A stretch of DNA of 36,930 nt from RUG14871 sp045539425 (GCA_045539425.1 JAZQFH010000028.1:1-36930), one strand, 5' to 3'; counted from the stretch's first letter, positions 24,845 through 33,326 are shown. Translations and numbers: made by a program. The notes: a model not told the origin generated them from the sequence alone.

Positions 24845-24881
24845 ATTATATCATAGATACCATTATTTCTCGGGAAATAAT
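24845..24881 (-). promoter_or_regulatory. rsmG-noc operon promoter with a Noc-binding-like palindrome
   Basis: On the minus strand TGA directly precedes TATAAT (24845-24850), an extended -10. A 20-bp near-perfect palindrome at 24862-24881 has only one mismatched pair and contains ATTTCTCGGGAAAT (24865-24878), 13 of 14 to the Noc consensus ATTTCCCGGGAAAT. It covers the -35 region, so Noc binding could block or alter transcription of its own operon. Confidence 0.7.
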
Positions 24882-24974
24882 TCCATGATATTTCCCCGCA
24901 AAAAGGCAGTACGCAAAAGGGGACATCCTATGAACGGATCCGCCTTTTTTCAGCGATACATATTTCGGTACATC

Positions 24975-25003
24975 GAAAGAAAAAGTGAGGTTTTCTCACT
25001 TTA
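24975..25003 (-). terminator. Terminator of the mnmG-nucleoside hydrolase operon
   Basis: AAAGTGAG and CTCACTTT form a perfect stem, then TTCTTTC on the minus strand. It overlaps the stop codon of the nucleoside hydrolase gene. Confidence 0.8.
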
Positions 25004-25963
25004 GTTATTACGGAATGCTTCTGCGAGGATCTCACAGTATTTTTCAGCATCTGCCTGTAAGGCGATACGGATCTGAGAGTCGGGATTCTTATGAACCACA
25101 AGCGTCCCGTCCAGCACATCATCTTTCGCAATGATATCCGCATCATACGCCTCTTCCAGCGTAATGACTTCTGGATCGATCAGCGCTGCCACGGCCAGAG
25201 GGTCGTGGACCGGTTCCGCAGTGCCGTCTGTCCATCCTAAATATTTGGAAACTTTGGCACGCAGTTTGATGATATCATAGGCATACGTTCCGTATTTTGT
25301 GTTCAGATCATGCAATTTTTCGGCCATTTTCATGCTTAATGCCGCAGAACTTGTCGCATTGAGCGAAATGATTCTGACCGGCACTCCGGAATTCAGGATT
25401 ATTTTCACCGCCTCCGGATCATGCATGAAATTCGCTTCCGCTGTCGGTGTGACATTTCCCATTCCGACACTTCCACCCATGAAAACCACTTCTTCAATAT
25501 GATCCTTGATCCGCGGTTCCATGCGGAACGCCATTCCGATATTGGTCGGAGGACCAACCGGAATCAGCGTGATTTTTTCATTGCTGTTCATCAGCGTTTC
25601 CACCAGGAAACTGCAGGCATGCTGATTCTGCGCTTTGGAATGGGCCGGCGGCAGAGGCAGCTCTTTCGGGTGAATCGTATAACAGACGCCGTCTTCATAG
25701 AAGGAGATGGCATTTCCCGGATTCTTTGCCAGTCTGTCCGCATCCAGCTCCCGTACGATCGGCTTGCTGCAGCCGCGGTATACCGGGATGTCGGCATTCA
25801 TGAAATCCACCACGCGCAGCGTATTGCTGACGCAGTCATCCACGCTGTTATTTCCCCAGGTTACGGTAATTCCCAGAATATCGAACTTATGGGAAAGATG
25901 GGCTAAAAGCAGGGCAATGGAATCATCGCTTCCTGTGTCGACGTCAAGAATCACTTTTCTCAT
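25001..25963 (-). CDS. Inosine-uridine preferring nucleoside hydrolase family protein
   Basis: A 320-residue enzyme that splits ribonucleosides into base and ribose for salvage. The Ca2+-binding motif DVDTGSDDSIALLLA at 7-21 is intact. VGPPTNIGMAFR near 138, VFMGGSVGMGNVTPTAEANFMHDPEA near 160 and the catalytic-site EPVHDPLAVAALI near 250 also match the family. No signal peptide, so cytoplasmic. The start overlaps the mnmG stop by ATGA, with GGAG before it. The pairing with a tRNA-modification gene has no obvious functional meaning. Confidence 0.93.
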   Translation of the reverse strand: MRKVILDVDTGSDDSIALLLAHLSHKFDILGITVTWGNNSVDDCVSNTLRVVDFMNADIPVYRGCSKPIVRELDADRLAKNPGNAISFYEDGVCYTIHPKELPLPPAHSKAQNQHACSFLVETLMNSNEKITLIPVGPPTNIGMAFRMEPRIKDHIEEVVFMGGSVGMGNVTPTAEANFMHDPEAVKIILNSGVPVRIISLNATSSAALSMKMAEKLHDLNTKYGTYAYDIIKLRAKVSKYLGWTDGTAEPVHDPLAVAALIDPEVITLEEAYDADIIAKDDVLDGTLVVHKNPDSQIRIALQADAEKYCEILAEAFRNN

Positions 25964-27831
25964 GACTGTTCTCCTGTCTGTTTGTTCTGCTTCAGATAAA
26001 CCGCAATGACCGCAATATCTGCCGGGTTGACTCCGGAGATCCGGGATGCCTGGCCGAGCGTTGCCGGTGCGATTTCAATAAGTTTCTGTCTGGCTTCCAA
26101 AGAAAGGTGCGGTACATCATGGAAATCGATTCCATCCAGTTTCAGTTTGTCCATTCCGGCCAGCTTGTCCGCTTCCTTACGTTCCTTGCTGATATAACCT
26201 TCATATTTGATGGCAATCTCCACATCGGTGATTTCCTCAAAGGTATAGTTCATTTCCTCTTCCGCAAACGGCAGAAGTCGGTTCAGTTCCACGCGGGGAC
26301 GGCGGACCAGATCAATCAGCGGCATGGACTTTTCCAGATCTCCGTATCCGCACTGTTTCAGATATTCATTCAGTTTCTCCGACGGACGGATATGGATCTG
26401 TTCCGTTCTGCGGCGCAGCTCTTTCTCGATTTCTTCTTTCCTTAAGAAGAAATCATACTGCGGATCCTTTACCAGTCCCACCTGTCTTCCGTATTCCGTC
26501 AGACGCTTATCCGCGTTATCATGGCGCAGCAGCAAGCGGTATTCCGCCCGGCTGGTTAACAGACGGTAAGGTTCTTTGGTTCCCTTGGTGACAAGGTCAT
26601 CGATCATGACACCGATATAGGATTCATCTCTCCGCAGGATCAGCGGATCTTTTCCGCGCAGTTTCAATGTCGCATTGATTCCCGCCAAGAGTCCCAGCCC
26701 CGCGGCTTCCTCATAGCCGGATGTTCCGATGATCTGTCCGGCACAGTAGAGGTTTTCCACCGTCTTCACTTCCAGCGTCGGCTTCAGCTGCAGCGGGTCA
26801 ATGGCATCGTATTCGATGGCATAGGCATATTTCTTTACGACGCAGTTTTCCAGACCCGGAAGGGTATGAATCATCTTTTCCTGCACATCATACGGTAAGG
26901 ATGTCGAAAAGCCCTGGACATATGTGGTATCAAGAGAAAGGCTTTCCGGCTCCAGGAAGAGCTGATGGCGCTCCTTGTCCGCAAAGCGGACCAGCTTATC
27001 TTCAATGGACGGGCAGTAGCGCGGTCCGACGCCTTCCACCACTCCGGAGTACATACTGGAGCGGTGAATGTTTTCCCGGATGATTTGATGCGTTTCCGGC
27101 TGAGTATAAATCAGGTGGCAGATCACCGGTTCTTCGATGGTCTCCTCTTTTTTTGTCTGATAGGAGAAGTGATAGAATTCCTCGCTTCCCGGTTCTTCCT
27201 GTCCTTTGGAAAAGTCAATCGTGGACGTATAGATGCGCGGCGGTGTTCCCGTCTTCAAGCGGAACGTACGCAGTCCGAGGTCTCTAAGCGATGCGGACAG
27301 GTTTCTGGTTGTGCGCTCCTGGTCCGGTCCGCTTTCATTGATCTGAGAGCCGACCATGACCTTTCCGCTCATGTAGGTTCCGGTTGTCAGAATCAGTGCT
27401 CTGCACTCTTCCAGCGTTCCGTCTTCCAGTAAGATTCCCTTTACCTTGCCGTTTTCCGCCACTACCTTTTCCACAAGGGCACAGCGGACATCGAGGTTTT
27501 CCTGATGCAGAAGAACTTCCTGCATTCTCTTCTTATATTCGATCTTGTCGGACTGTACGCGCAAAGAACGCACACCCGGACCTTTGGTCGTGTTCAGCAT
27601 CTTGAACTGCAGGGCCGTCAGATCGGCATTTCTGCCCATCTCTCCGCCCAGCGCATCAATTTCCCTGACAACGATTCCCTTGGCAGGTCCTCCAACCGAC
27701 GGATTACAGGGCATCGACGCAATCATGTCGATATTCATGGAAAATAAGGCGGTGGATAACCCAATCCGGCTTGCCGCAAGGGCGGCTTCACATCCGGCAT
27801 GTCCTCCTCCGACTACAATCACATCATACAT
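25960..27831 (-). CDS. mnmG: tRNA uridine-5-carboxymethylaminomethyl modification enzyme MnmG
   Basis: A 623-residue FAD enzyme, the partner of MnmE in wobble-uridine modification. The dinucleotide-binding loop VVGGGHAGCEAALAASRIG is at 6-24. Other family stretches are MPCNPSVGGPAKGIVVREIDALGGEMG, LTTGTYMSG, TGTPPRI and CAGQIIGTSGYEEAAGLG, and the helical C-terminal MnmE/tRNA-binding domain is complete. Length is standard. ATG 27831 has GGAAGGAG upstream. The promoter shares a 15-bp inverted repeat with the divergent gene. Confidence 0.97.
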   Translation of the reverse strand: MYDVIVVGGGHAGCEAALAASRIGLSTALFSMNIDMIASMPCNPSVGGPAKGIVVREIDALGGEMGRNADLTALQFKMLNTTKGPGVRSLRVQSDKIEYKKRMQEVLLHQENLDVRCALVEKVVAENGKVKGILLEDGTLEECRALILTTGTYMSGKVMVGSQINESGPDQERTTRNLSASLRDLGLRTFRLKTGTPPRIYTSTIDFSKGQEEPGSEEFYHFSYQTKKEETIEEPVICHLIYTQPETHQIIRENIHRSSMYSGVVEGVGPRYCPSIEDKLVRFADKERHQLFLEPESLSLDTTYVQGFSTSLPYDVQEKMIHTLPGLENCVVKKYAYAIEYDAIDPLQLKPTLEVKTVENLYCAGQIIGTSGYEEAAGLGLLAGINATLKLRGKDPLILRRDESYIGVMIDDLVTKGTKEPYRLLTSRAEYRLLLRHDNADKRLTEYGRQVGLVKDPQYDFFLRKEEIEKELRRRTEQIHIRPSEKLNEYLKQCGYGDLEKSMPLIDLVRRPRVELNRLLPFAEEEMNYTFEEITDVEIAIKYEGYISKERKEADKLAGMDKLKLDGIDFHDVPHLSLEARQKLIEIAPATLGQASRISGVNPADIAVIAVYLKQNKQTGEQS

Positions 27832-27861
27832 AACAACGGCTCCTTCCTGTATGTTCGCTAA

Positions 27862-27937
27862 TCATTTTATCACAGAATGAACGGCAGATACCATCCTCTC
27901 TCAAGTTTCCTCTTTTTGGCGCTCTGTGATAAAATGA
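27862..27937. promoter_or_regulatory. Divergent promoters sharing a perfect 15-bp inverted repeat
   Basis: TCATTTTATCACAGA (27862-27876) and TCTGTGATAAAATGA (27923-27937) are exact inverted copies 46 bp apart. Each contains an extended -10 (TGATAAAAT): the left one drives mnmG on the minus strand, the right one the small membrane-protein gene on the plus strand. On the plus strand the -10 is six bases from ATG 27942 with no RBS, so that mRNA is probably leaderless. Confidence 0.7.
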
Positions 27938-27941
27938 AGCC

Positions 27942-28277
27942 ATGAAGACTTTACGTTACTTACTCCTTTCGGATGCCGTACTGTTCGTTGCGCTTCCTGT
28001 TCTCTTCCGTTTTATCAACCGGGATGTGGCGCTTGGTGCAATGCTGGTACTGTATTACGGAATCTATCCCATTCATTTTGCGGTGATCGGATACTTCTCC
28101 GGCAGAGACCGGAGGATCTATCTTCCGCTGATCACCTTCGGGCTTTTCCTTGTTTCCATGCATTTTCTTTTCCACAGCCCGGAGCTTTCCTATGTACAGT
28201 TTGGATTCTATTATCTATCCATTTCCTTTATTGTCATGGGAATCGCCTATATTGTTCATCACATGATCAGAAAATAG
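27942..28277 (+). CDS. Small integral membrane protein, four predicted spans
   Basis: A 111-residue hydrophobic protein with no family that I can name. Predicted spans are at about 5-23, 32-52, 60-77 and 86-105, with short basic links such as SGRDRR and the C-terminal HHMIRK. There is no signal motif or catalytic residue cluster. Start ATG 27942 sits six bases after an extended -10 and lacks an RBS. The PHP phosphatase follows 15 bases later, so the two are likely co-transcribed. Confidence 0.78.
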   Translation: MKTLRYLLLSDAVLFVALPVLFRFINRDVALGAMLVLYYGIYPIHFAVIGYFSGRDRRIYLPLITFGLFLVSMHFLFHSPELSYVQFGFYYLSISFIVMGIAYIVHHMIRK

Positions 28278-28292
28278 GGAGGAAACGGCATA

Positions 28293-29156
28293 ATGTTAGC
28301 GGACTATCATATTCACACGGAATTCTCCGATGATTCCAGAGAGAAAATGGAACATCAGATCGAGCGGGCCATCGCCTTACAACTCGATGAGATCTGCTTT
28401 ACCGATCACGTGGATTACGGAATCAAGAAAGACTGGAGCGAAGGCAACATCGAATACCGTCCGGGTGATTCCATGAGCTCCGGCGTTAAGGAGGAAGATC
28501 CTCTGACCAACGTCAACTATCCGGAATACTTCGGAAAGATCCTGCGGATGAAAGAGCTCTATAAGGGGAAAATCACTTTGAAGCAGGGGCTGGAATTCGG
28601 AATCCAGACCATCACCGTTCCAAAATATGAAGAGCTTTTCAATACCTACGAAAAAGAGCTGGACTTTGTCCTATTGAGCATGCATCAGATTGATAATCTG
28701 GAACTCTGGACGCAGGATTATCAGAGAGGGAAGACACAGAGAGAATACAACGAGGGCTATTACCGTGAGATCTATGAAGTCATGAAACGGTTCTCCCATT
28801 ACTCCGTGCTTGCCCATCTGGATCTGATCAACCGTTATGATCCTCTGGGTCCCTGCCCCTTTGAAGAGATCCGGGACATCGTTGCCGAGATACTGAAGCT
28901 GGCAATTCAAAACGGAAAGGGGATCGAGCTCAATACCTCCTCGTGGCATTACGGCCTGAAAGATACCCAGCCTTCCAGAGAGATTCTGAAGCTCTATCAC
29001 GATCTCGGAGGCAGGATTCTGACGATCGGCTCCGATGCCCACAGCACACGTTATCTTGCCGACCATCTGCAGGATGCCCGCAGAATTCTGAGAGAGATCG
29101 GCTTTAAAGAGTTCTGCACATTCCGTCACATGGAGCCGGAATTCCATCAACTGTAA
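28293..29156 (+). CDS. PHP-domain histidinol-phosphatase (HisJ/HisK family)
   Basis: A 287-residue PHP-fold metallophosphatase. The N-terminal metal motif DYHIHTEFSDDS is at 4-15 and ICFTDHVDYG near 34. LSMHQIDN near 130, LAHLDLINRY near 170 and IGSDAHSTRYL near 247 carry the other His/Asp ligands. Length fits the HisJ type that removes phosphate from L-histidinol phosphate. No other his gene is nearby, so it could act on another sugar or nucleotide phosphate. AGGGAGGA lies before the ATG. Confidence 0.85.
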   Translation: MLADYHIHTEFSDDSREKMEHQIERAIALQLDEICFTDHVDYGIKKDWSEGNIEYRPGDSMSSGVKEEDPLTNVNYPEYFGKILRMKELYKGKITLKQGLEFGIQTITVPKYEELFNTYEKELDFVLLSMHQIDNLELWTQDYQRGKTQREYNEGYYREIYEVMKRFSHYSVLAHLDLINRYDPLGPCPFEEIRDIVAEILKLAIQNGKGIELNTSSWHYGLKDTQPSREILKLYHDLGGRILTIGSDAHSTRYLADHLQDARRILREIGFKEFCTFRHMEPEFHQL

Positions 29157-29158
29157 TC

Positions 29159-29187
29159 AAAAAGGGAGACTTTTCTCCCTTTGTTTT
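29159..29187. terminator. Bidirectional terminator between the PHP phosphatase gene and metG
   Basis: AAAGGGAGA and TCTCCCTTT pair perfectly around CTTT, with A- and T-rich flanks. It serves both converging genes. Confidence 0.88.
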
Positions 29188-29191
29188 TGTA

Positions 29192-31129
29192 TTAGCGTAC
29201 CGTTGCGCCGTTTGGCAGCTTCGCGGAATTGATGACTTCCAGAACATCATCTGCCTCACCGGCAAGCACCATTCCCTGCGATTCGATTCCTCTGAATTTA
29301 TGAGGAGCCAGGTTGCAGACAACGAGCACTTTTTGACCGACGAATTCTTCCGGTTTCATATGATCGGCGATTCCGCTGACGATCGTGCGGACTTCCGAAC
29401 CGATATCGATCTTACTGACAAGCAGGCGGTCGGCATCCGGATGCTTTTTGCTTTCCAGAACCGTTCCGACGCGGATATCCAGTTTGGCGAAATCATCAAT
29501 GGTGATCTGTTCCTTGATCGGCTCGTATTTTCTGCCGCTCTTGGCTTCATTGTCCTCATTGATTTTCTTCATCATCTCGTTGACATCGATTCGCGCAAAG
29601 AGCAGTTCCGGTTTTTCCACCACATGGTTTCCGCTCTCCAGCTGTCCGAAGCTGTTCAGGCTGTCATAGTCACGAGCCTTGGTATTCAGCTGATCCAGAA
29701 TGCGTTCACTGGTTTCCGGAAGATACGGACGGATCAGAACACCGATCACGCGGATGGCTTCCAGAAGGTTGTACAGGACTGTCTGCAGACGGTCTTTTTT
29801 CGCTTCATCCTTGGCCAGAACCCACGGGGATGTTTCATCAATGTATTTGTTGCTGCGTCTTGCCAGAGCGAAGATCGTATCGATGGCATCCTGGATGTGC
29901 AGGGTATCCATGCATTTATCCACTTTCGCCGGCGTATCGGCAATCAGCTGAAGCAGTTCGTTATCGACTTCTTCTCTGACGTTGCGGTTATAGATCTCGC
30001 CGCCGAAATACTTGTTGCTCATGGAAACCGTACGGTTGACAAGGTTTCCCAGGATGTTGACCAGATCGCTGTTGATGCGCTCAATGATCAGCTCATACGT
30101 AACCGTTCCGTCCTGGGCAAACGGCATTTCATGCAACATGATATAACGGACCGCGTCCGTTCCGAAGTATCCTCTCAAATCATCGGCATAGATCACGTTG
30201 CCCTTGGATTTGCTCATCTTGCCTTCACCGACCAACAGCCACGGATGACCGAAGACCTGTTTCGGCAGCTCGATTCCGAGTGCCATCAGCATGATCGGCC
30301 AGTAAATCGTGTGGAAGCGGAGGATATCCTTACCGATGAGGTGGACATCTGCCGGCCAGTATTTTTCAAACAGCGGATCGCTGTTGCCATCCAGATCAAA
30401 TCCCAGTCCGGTAATATAGTTGCTCAGAGCGTCGATCCAGACATAGACGACATGTTTCGGATCGAAGTCCACCGGGATCCCCCATTTGAAGGAAGTACGG
30501 GAGACGCATAGATCCTGTAAGCCCGGTTTAATGAAGTTGTTGACCATTTCATTCTTGCGGGATTCCGGCTGAATGAATTCAGGATGTTCTTCAATGTGCT
30601 TCATTAAGCGGTCAGCATATTTGCTCATACGGAAGAAGTAGGCTTCTTCCTTGGCTTTTTCCGTCGGTCTTCCGCAGTCCGGGCAGCACCCGTCTACGAG
30701 CTGGCTTTCCGTGAAGAAGGATTCGCAGTACTTGCAGTACTGACCTTCATATTCGCTCTTATAGATATCGCCCTGATCATACAGTTTCCGGAAGATCTTC
30801 TGAACCTGTTTCTCGTGATAGTCGTCCGTGGTACGGATGAACTTGTCATAGGAAATATTCATTCCGTCAAACTGCTCTTTGATAATGCCGGCAACCTCGT
30901 CCACGAATTCCTTCGGTGTCTTGTTCGCTGCCTTTGCCTTATCTTCGATCTTCTGGCCGTGCTCATCCGTTCCGGTCTGGAAACGGACATCATAACCGAC
31001 CATTCTCTTGTAGCGGGCAATACTGTCTGCCAGAACGATCTCATATACGTTGCCGATATGAGGCTTGCCGGATGTGTAGGCAATCGCCGTCGTAATGTAG
31101 TATTTTCCCTTATTACATTTCTCGCACAT
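29192..31129 (-). CDS. metG: Methionyl-tRNA synthetase
   Basis: A 645-residue class I synthetase. The HIGH-type motif is PHIGN near residue 18 and the KMSKS motif is KMSKSKGN near 307. The zinc site has the CxxC pairs CKYCESF and CCPDCGRP near 133 and 151. The C-terminal EMAP/Trbp111-like tRNA-binding domain (about 535-645) includes LDIRVGTVLESKKHPDADRLLVSKIDIG. The start has GGGAGGT upstream. The gene is preceded by a T-box leader, so expression rises when uncharged tRNA accumulates. Confidence 0.97.
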   Translation of the reverse strand: MCEKCNKGKYYITTAIAYTSGKPHIGNVYEIVLADSIARYKRMVGYDVRFQTGTDEHGQKIEDKAKAANKTPKEFVDEVAGIIKEQFDGMNISYDKFIRTTDDYHEKQVQKIFRKLYDQGDIYKSEYEGQYCKYCESFFTESQLVDGCCPDCGRPTEKAKEEAYFFRMSKYADRLMKHIEEHPEFIQPESRKNEMVNNFIKPGLQDLCVSRTSFKWGIPVDFDPKHVVYVWIDALSNYITGLGFDLDGNSDPLFEKYWPADVHLIGKDILRFHTIYWPIMLMALGIELPKQVFGHPWLLVGEGKMSKSKGNVIYADDLRGYFGTDAVRYIMLHEMPFAQDGTVTYELIIERINSDLVNILGNLVNRTVSMSNKYFGGEIYNRNVREEVDNELLQLIADTPAKVDKCMDTLHIQDAIDTIFALARRSNKYIDETSPWVLAKDEAKKDRLQTVLYNLLEAIRVIGVLIRPYLPETSERILDQLNTKARDYDSLNSFGQLESGNHVVEKPELLFARIDVNEMMKKINEDNEAKSGRKYEPIKEQITIDDFAKLDIRVGTVLESKKHPDADRLLVSKIDIGSEVRTIVSGIADHMKPEEFVGQKVLVVCNLAPHKFRGIESQGMVLAGEADDVLEVINSAKLPNGATVR

Positions 31130-31144
31130 AATCTGAACCTCCCA

Positions 31145-31362
31145 AAAATATAAAAGCGCCCATCAAGGACGCATATCTTACGTGTTACCACCTTAGTTCC
31201 GTATCCCGAATGAGGGTACGCTTGACTCGTTAACGCCGACTTACGTCCGGGTCTTTCCTCCCGGCGGTTCATGAACCATCTTCGATAAGTTTCCGCATGA
31301 GTTCTCACCAGCCACTCACTCTCTTTGCCGTACGCTTATGTACTCTTTCAATCAAAACCTGT
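31145..31362 (-). ncRNA. T-box riboswitch leader of metG
   Basis: On the minus strand the conserved T-box AAGGTGGTAACACG appears at about 31181-31194. It is followed by a terminator whose stem GCGTCC/GGGCGC (31156-31172) ends in TTTTATATTTTT. Upstream, GAGAGTGAGTGGCTGGTGAGAACTC and the GC-rich GAACCGCC region resemble stem I and the middle stems. Several AUG triplets lie in the stem I region, fitting a Met specifier, though I cannot fix which one. TATAAT at 31369-31374 gives a start near 31362. Confidence 0.9.
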
Positions 31363-31368
31363 ATTCAT

Positions 31369-31374
31369 ATTATA
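31369..31374 (-). promoter_or_regulatory. -10 box of the metG T-box leader
   Basis: A consensus TATAAT on the minus strand about seven bases before the leader start. The -35 is weak and lies within the T-rich tail of the Nudix terminator. Confidence 0.6.
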
Positions 31375-31386
31375 CGCATAAACAAC

Positions 31387-31424
31387 AAAAAAGAAAAGAT
31401 TACTTTTCCTCTTTCCGGTAATCT
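31387..31424 (-). terminator. Terminator overlapping the end of the Nudix gene
   Basis: AGATTAC and GTAATCT (31397-31403 and 31418-31424) pair across a 14-base centre. On the minus strand they are followed by TTTCTTTTTTG. The stem spans the stop codon. Confidence 0.65.
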
Positions 31425-31981
31425 CTTCTGACTTTTTCATTCAGCTTTTTGTAAACATGTTCCCGCATCCACGGCTCCGATGAAGCTTCCACAGCCGCAT
31501 CCAGATCAAACCAGCCAACGGCACTGTTCTCGTCCGCCTTCACAAAAACGGGATCCTGTTCATCCGCTTCCAAGAGATACGTCACATTCATATGGACATG
31601 GGTTGAGACGTACTCCTCGTTTTTATAGTGTCCGTCCACGGAAAGGATCTCTAATGAGAAGATGTCATCGCTCACCGGGTGGATATGTTCCACGCCGGAC
31701 TCTTCTCTTGCCTCCTTTAAGGCGACGGAAAGAAGATCCTCGTTTCCGTCCGCATGTCCGCCCAGCCAGCTCCAGGAGTGATAGATATTATGATATGCCA
31801 TGAGCACTTTTGTCCGCTCATAATTGACGATCCAGGCACTTGCCGTCATATGCGCCAGCGGGTTTTCCCTGTAAAACGCATCCTCGTTTTTGGAAATAAA
31901 ATCCAGGATCACCAGTTTGTCATGGTCCTCTTCTTCGTTGAACGGCTTATAGTTCAGGATATCTTCCGCAATTGATTTCAT
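31400..31981 (-). CDS. Nudix hydrolase
   Basis: A 193-residue cytoplasmic hydrolase of nucleoside-diphosphate-linked substrates. The Nudix box runs from GHADGNE to KEAREESGV at about residues 73-95. It is complete except that the first Arg of the REUXEEXGU core is Lys. The metal-binding Glu residues are all present. The fold region HSWSWLGGHADG supports the family. ATG 31981 has AGAGG eight bases upstream; the GTG three codons earlier is less likely. Substrate unknown. Monocistronic. Confidence 0.9.
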   Translation of the reverse strand: MKSIAEDILNYKPFNEEEDHDKLVILDFISKNEDAFYRENPLAHMTASAWIVNYERTKVLMAYHNIYHSWSWLGGHADGNEDLLSVALKEAREESGVEHIHPVSDDIFSLEILSVDGHYKNEEYVSTHVHMNVTYLLEADEQDPVFVKADENSAVGWFDLDAAVEASSEPWMREHVYKKLNEKVRRDYRKEEK

Positions 31982-32016
31982 ATGGCGCACCTCTATTATT
32001 TTCCTCAGTATTATTT

Positions 32017-32031
32017 TACAATAATCCTATG
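32017..32031 (+). promoter_or_regulatory. Leaderless promoter of the amidohydrolase gene
   Basis: TACAAT at 32017-32022, six bases, then ATG 32029. No Shine-Dalgarno is present. An in-frame ATG at 31972 lies upstream of this promoter and is not the start. Confidence 0.65.
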
Positions 32032-33318
32032 AAAACAAGATATCAAAACTTCCGCCTCTACGACGGAACGGAACACATGGTATTAAAAGAAAACCTCATG
32101 ATGCTGGTGGAAGACGGCTTTATCCGCAAGATCGCCCCTTCGATTGAAGGAAAGGTTGATCGCGTGGTAGACCTGAAGGGAGGCTACCTGCTGCCCGGCT
32201 TAATCAACCTGCATGTCCACATCCCGGCAAACGGCTTCCCGAAGAAAAAGGAAGCGGACCGCAAGAAACTCGTCAGACTCGTGACGTCCTCGCGCTTTAC
32301 GGAAAAGCTGGCACAGAAGCTGCTCTGCAATGATAACGTGAAGACCGAACTGCTGTCCGGGTGCACCACGATCCGTGCCGTGGGCGGCGTCGGTCATATC
32401 GATTCCATGATCCGCAACGATATTGAAAAGGGAAAAATTCCGGGTCCGCGTTTACTGGTATCCGACTATGCGGTCACCATTCCGAACGGACACATGGAAG
32501 GCACGGTTGCCGTCGGCGCAACCACCCCGGAGGAATTTGAGGCATATATTGAAGATAACGTCCGTCATGGCGTCGACTGGGTCAAGATCATGATCACGGG
32601 AGGCGTTCTGGACGCAAAGGTAAAAGGGGAACCGGGGGAAATGAAGATGACGCCGGAACAGATCCGCCTATGCTGCGACATTGCACACCGTCTGGGCAAG
32701 AAGGTCTGTGCCCATGTGGAAAGCCCGCAGGGAGTGGAAGCTGCCCTTGCCAACGGCGTTGACTGCATTGAACACGGCTCCTATATGAGCGATGAAGCCA
32801 TCGCACTCTTCAAACAGACGAATGCCTTTGAAGTGTGCACGCTCTCTCCGGCCATTCCTTTAGCCCGCTTTGAGCGCTCCGTGTCCAACGCCGCGGAAAT
32901 CGTTCAGTATAACTCCGAAGTTTTGCTGGAAGGCATCATCAGCGGCGTAAAGAAGTGTCTGGAAAACAAGGTGACGGTTGGTCTCGGCACCGATACCGGC
33001 TGTCCGTTTATCACGCACTATGATATGTGGAGGGAACTCGAATACTTCCACAAACTGTGCGGTGTTTCCCGCAGTTTTGCCCTGCATACCGCAACGCTTG
33101 TCAATGCACGGATTCTGGGACTGGATCACGTGATCGGTTCCGTGGAAGAGGGAAAGGCAGCCGATTTCATCGTCTGCACCAAAGACCCGCTGGACGGCTT
33201 TGATGCGTTACGGAAGCTGGAACTTGTCGTTGCGCAGGGAAAGGAATACGACCATCCGCAAATCAAGAAGAGCCCGGAATGCGAAGCTGCCCTCGATGAC
33301 TTCCTAAAAACACTTTAA
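32029..33318 (+). CDS. Amidohydrolase-superfamily metal-dependent hydrolase
   Basis: A 429-residue enzyme with the composite beta-sandwich plus TIM-barrel layout of imidazolonepropionase and prolidase-like amidohydrolases. The metal motif LHVHIP at about residue 62 gives the HxH pair, after DLKGGYLLPGLIN. Other ligands are the possible bridging Lys in WVKIMITGG near 187, the His in CAHVES near 227 and IEHGSYM near 248, and the Asp in GLGTDTGC near 322. The C-terminal GSVEEGKAADFIV is typical. No neighbours hint at the substrate. Base use is slightly more GC-rich than in adjacent intergenic DNA, which is normal for the coding parts here. Confidence 0.9.
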   Translation: MKTRYQNFRLYDGTEHMVLKENLMMLVEDGFIRKIAPSIEGKVDRVVDLKGGYLLPGLINLHVHIPANGFPKKKEADRKKLVRLVTSSRFTEKLAQKLLCNDNVKTELLSGCTTIRAVGGVGHIDSMIRNDIEKGKIPGPRLLVSDYAVTIPNGHMEGTVAVGATTPEEFEAYIEDNVRHGVDWVKIMITGGVLDAKVKGEPGEMKMTPEQIRLCCDIAHRLGKKVCAHVESPQGVEAALANGVDCIEHGSYMSDEAIALFKQTNAFEVCTLSPAIPLARFERSVSNAAEIVQYNSEVLLEGIISGVKKCLENKVTVGLGTDTGCPFITHYDMWRELEYFHKLCGVSRSFALHTATLVNARILGLDHVIGSVEEGKAADFIVCTKDPLDGFDALRKLELVVAQGKEYDHPQIKKSPECEAALDDFLKTL

Positions 33319-33326
33319 TCAAACAT

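Noticed and set aside
24896..24960. AAAAAGGC ... GCCTTTTTT inverted repeat upstream of rsmG as a terminator
   Set aside because: The two arms are about 40 bases apart with little pairing between them, so a stable hairpin is doubtful.
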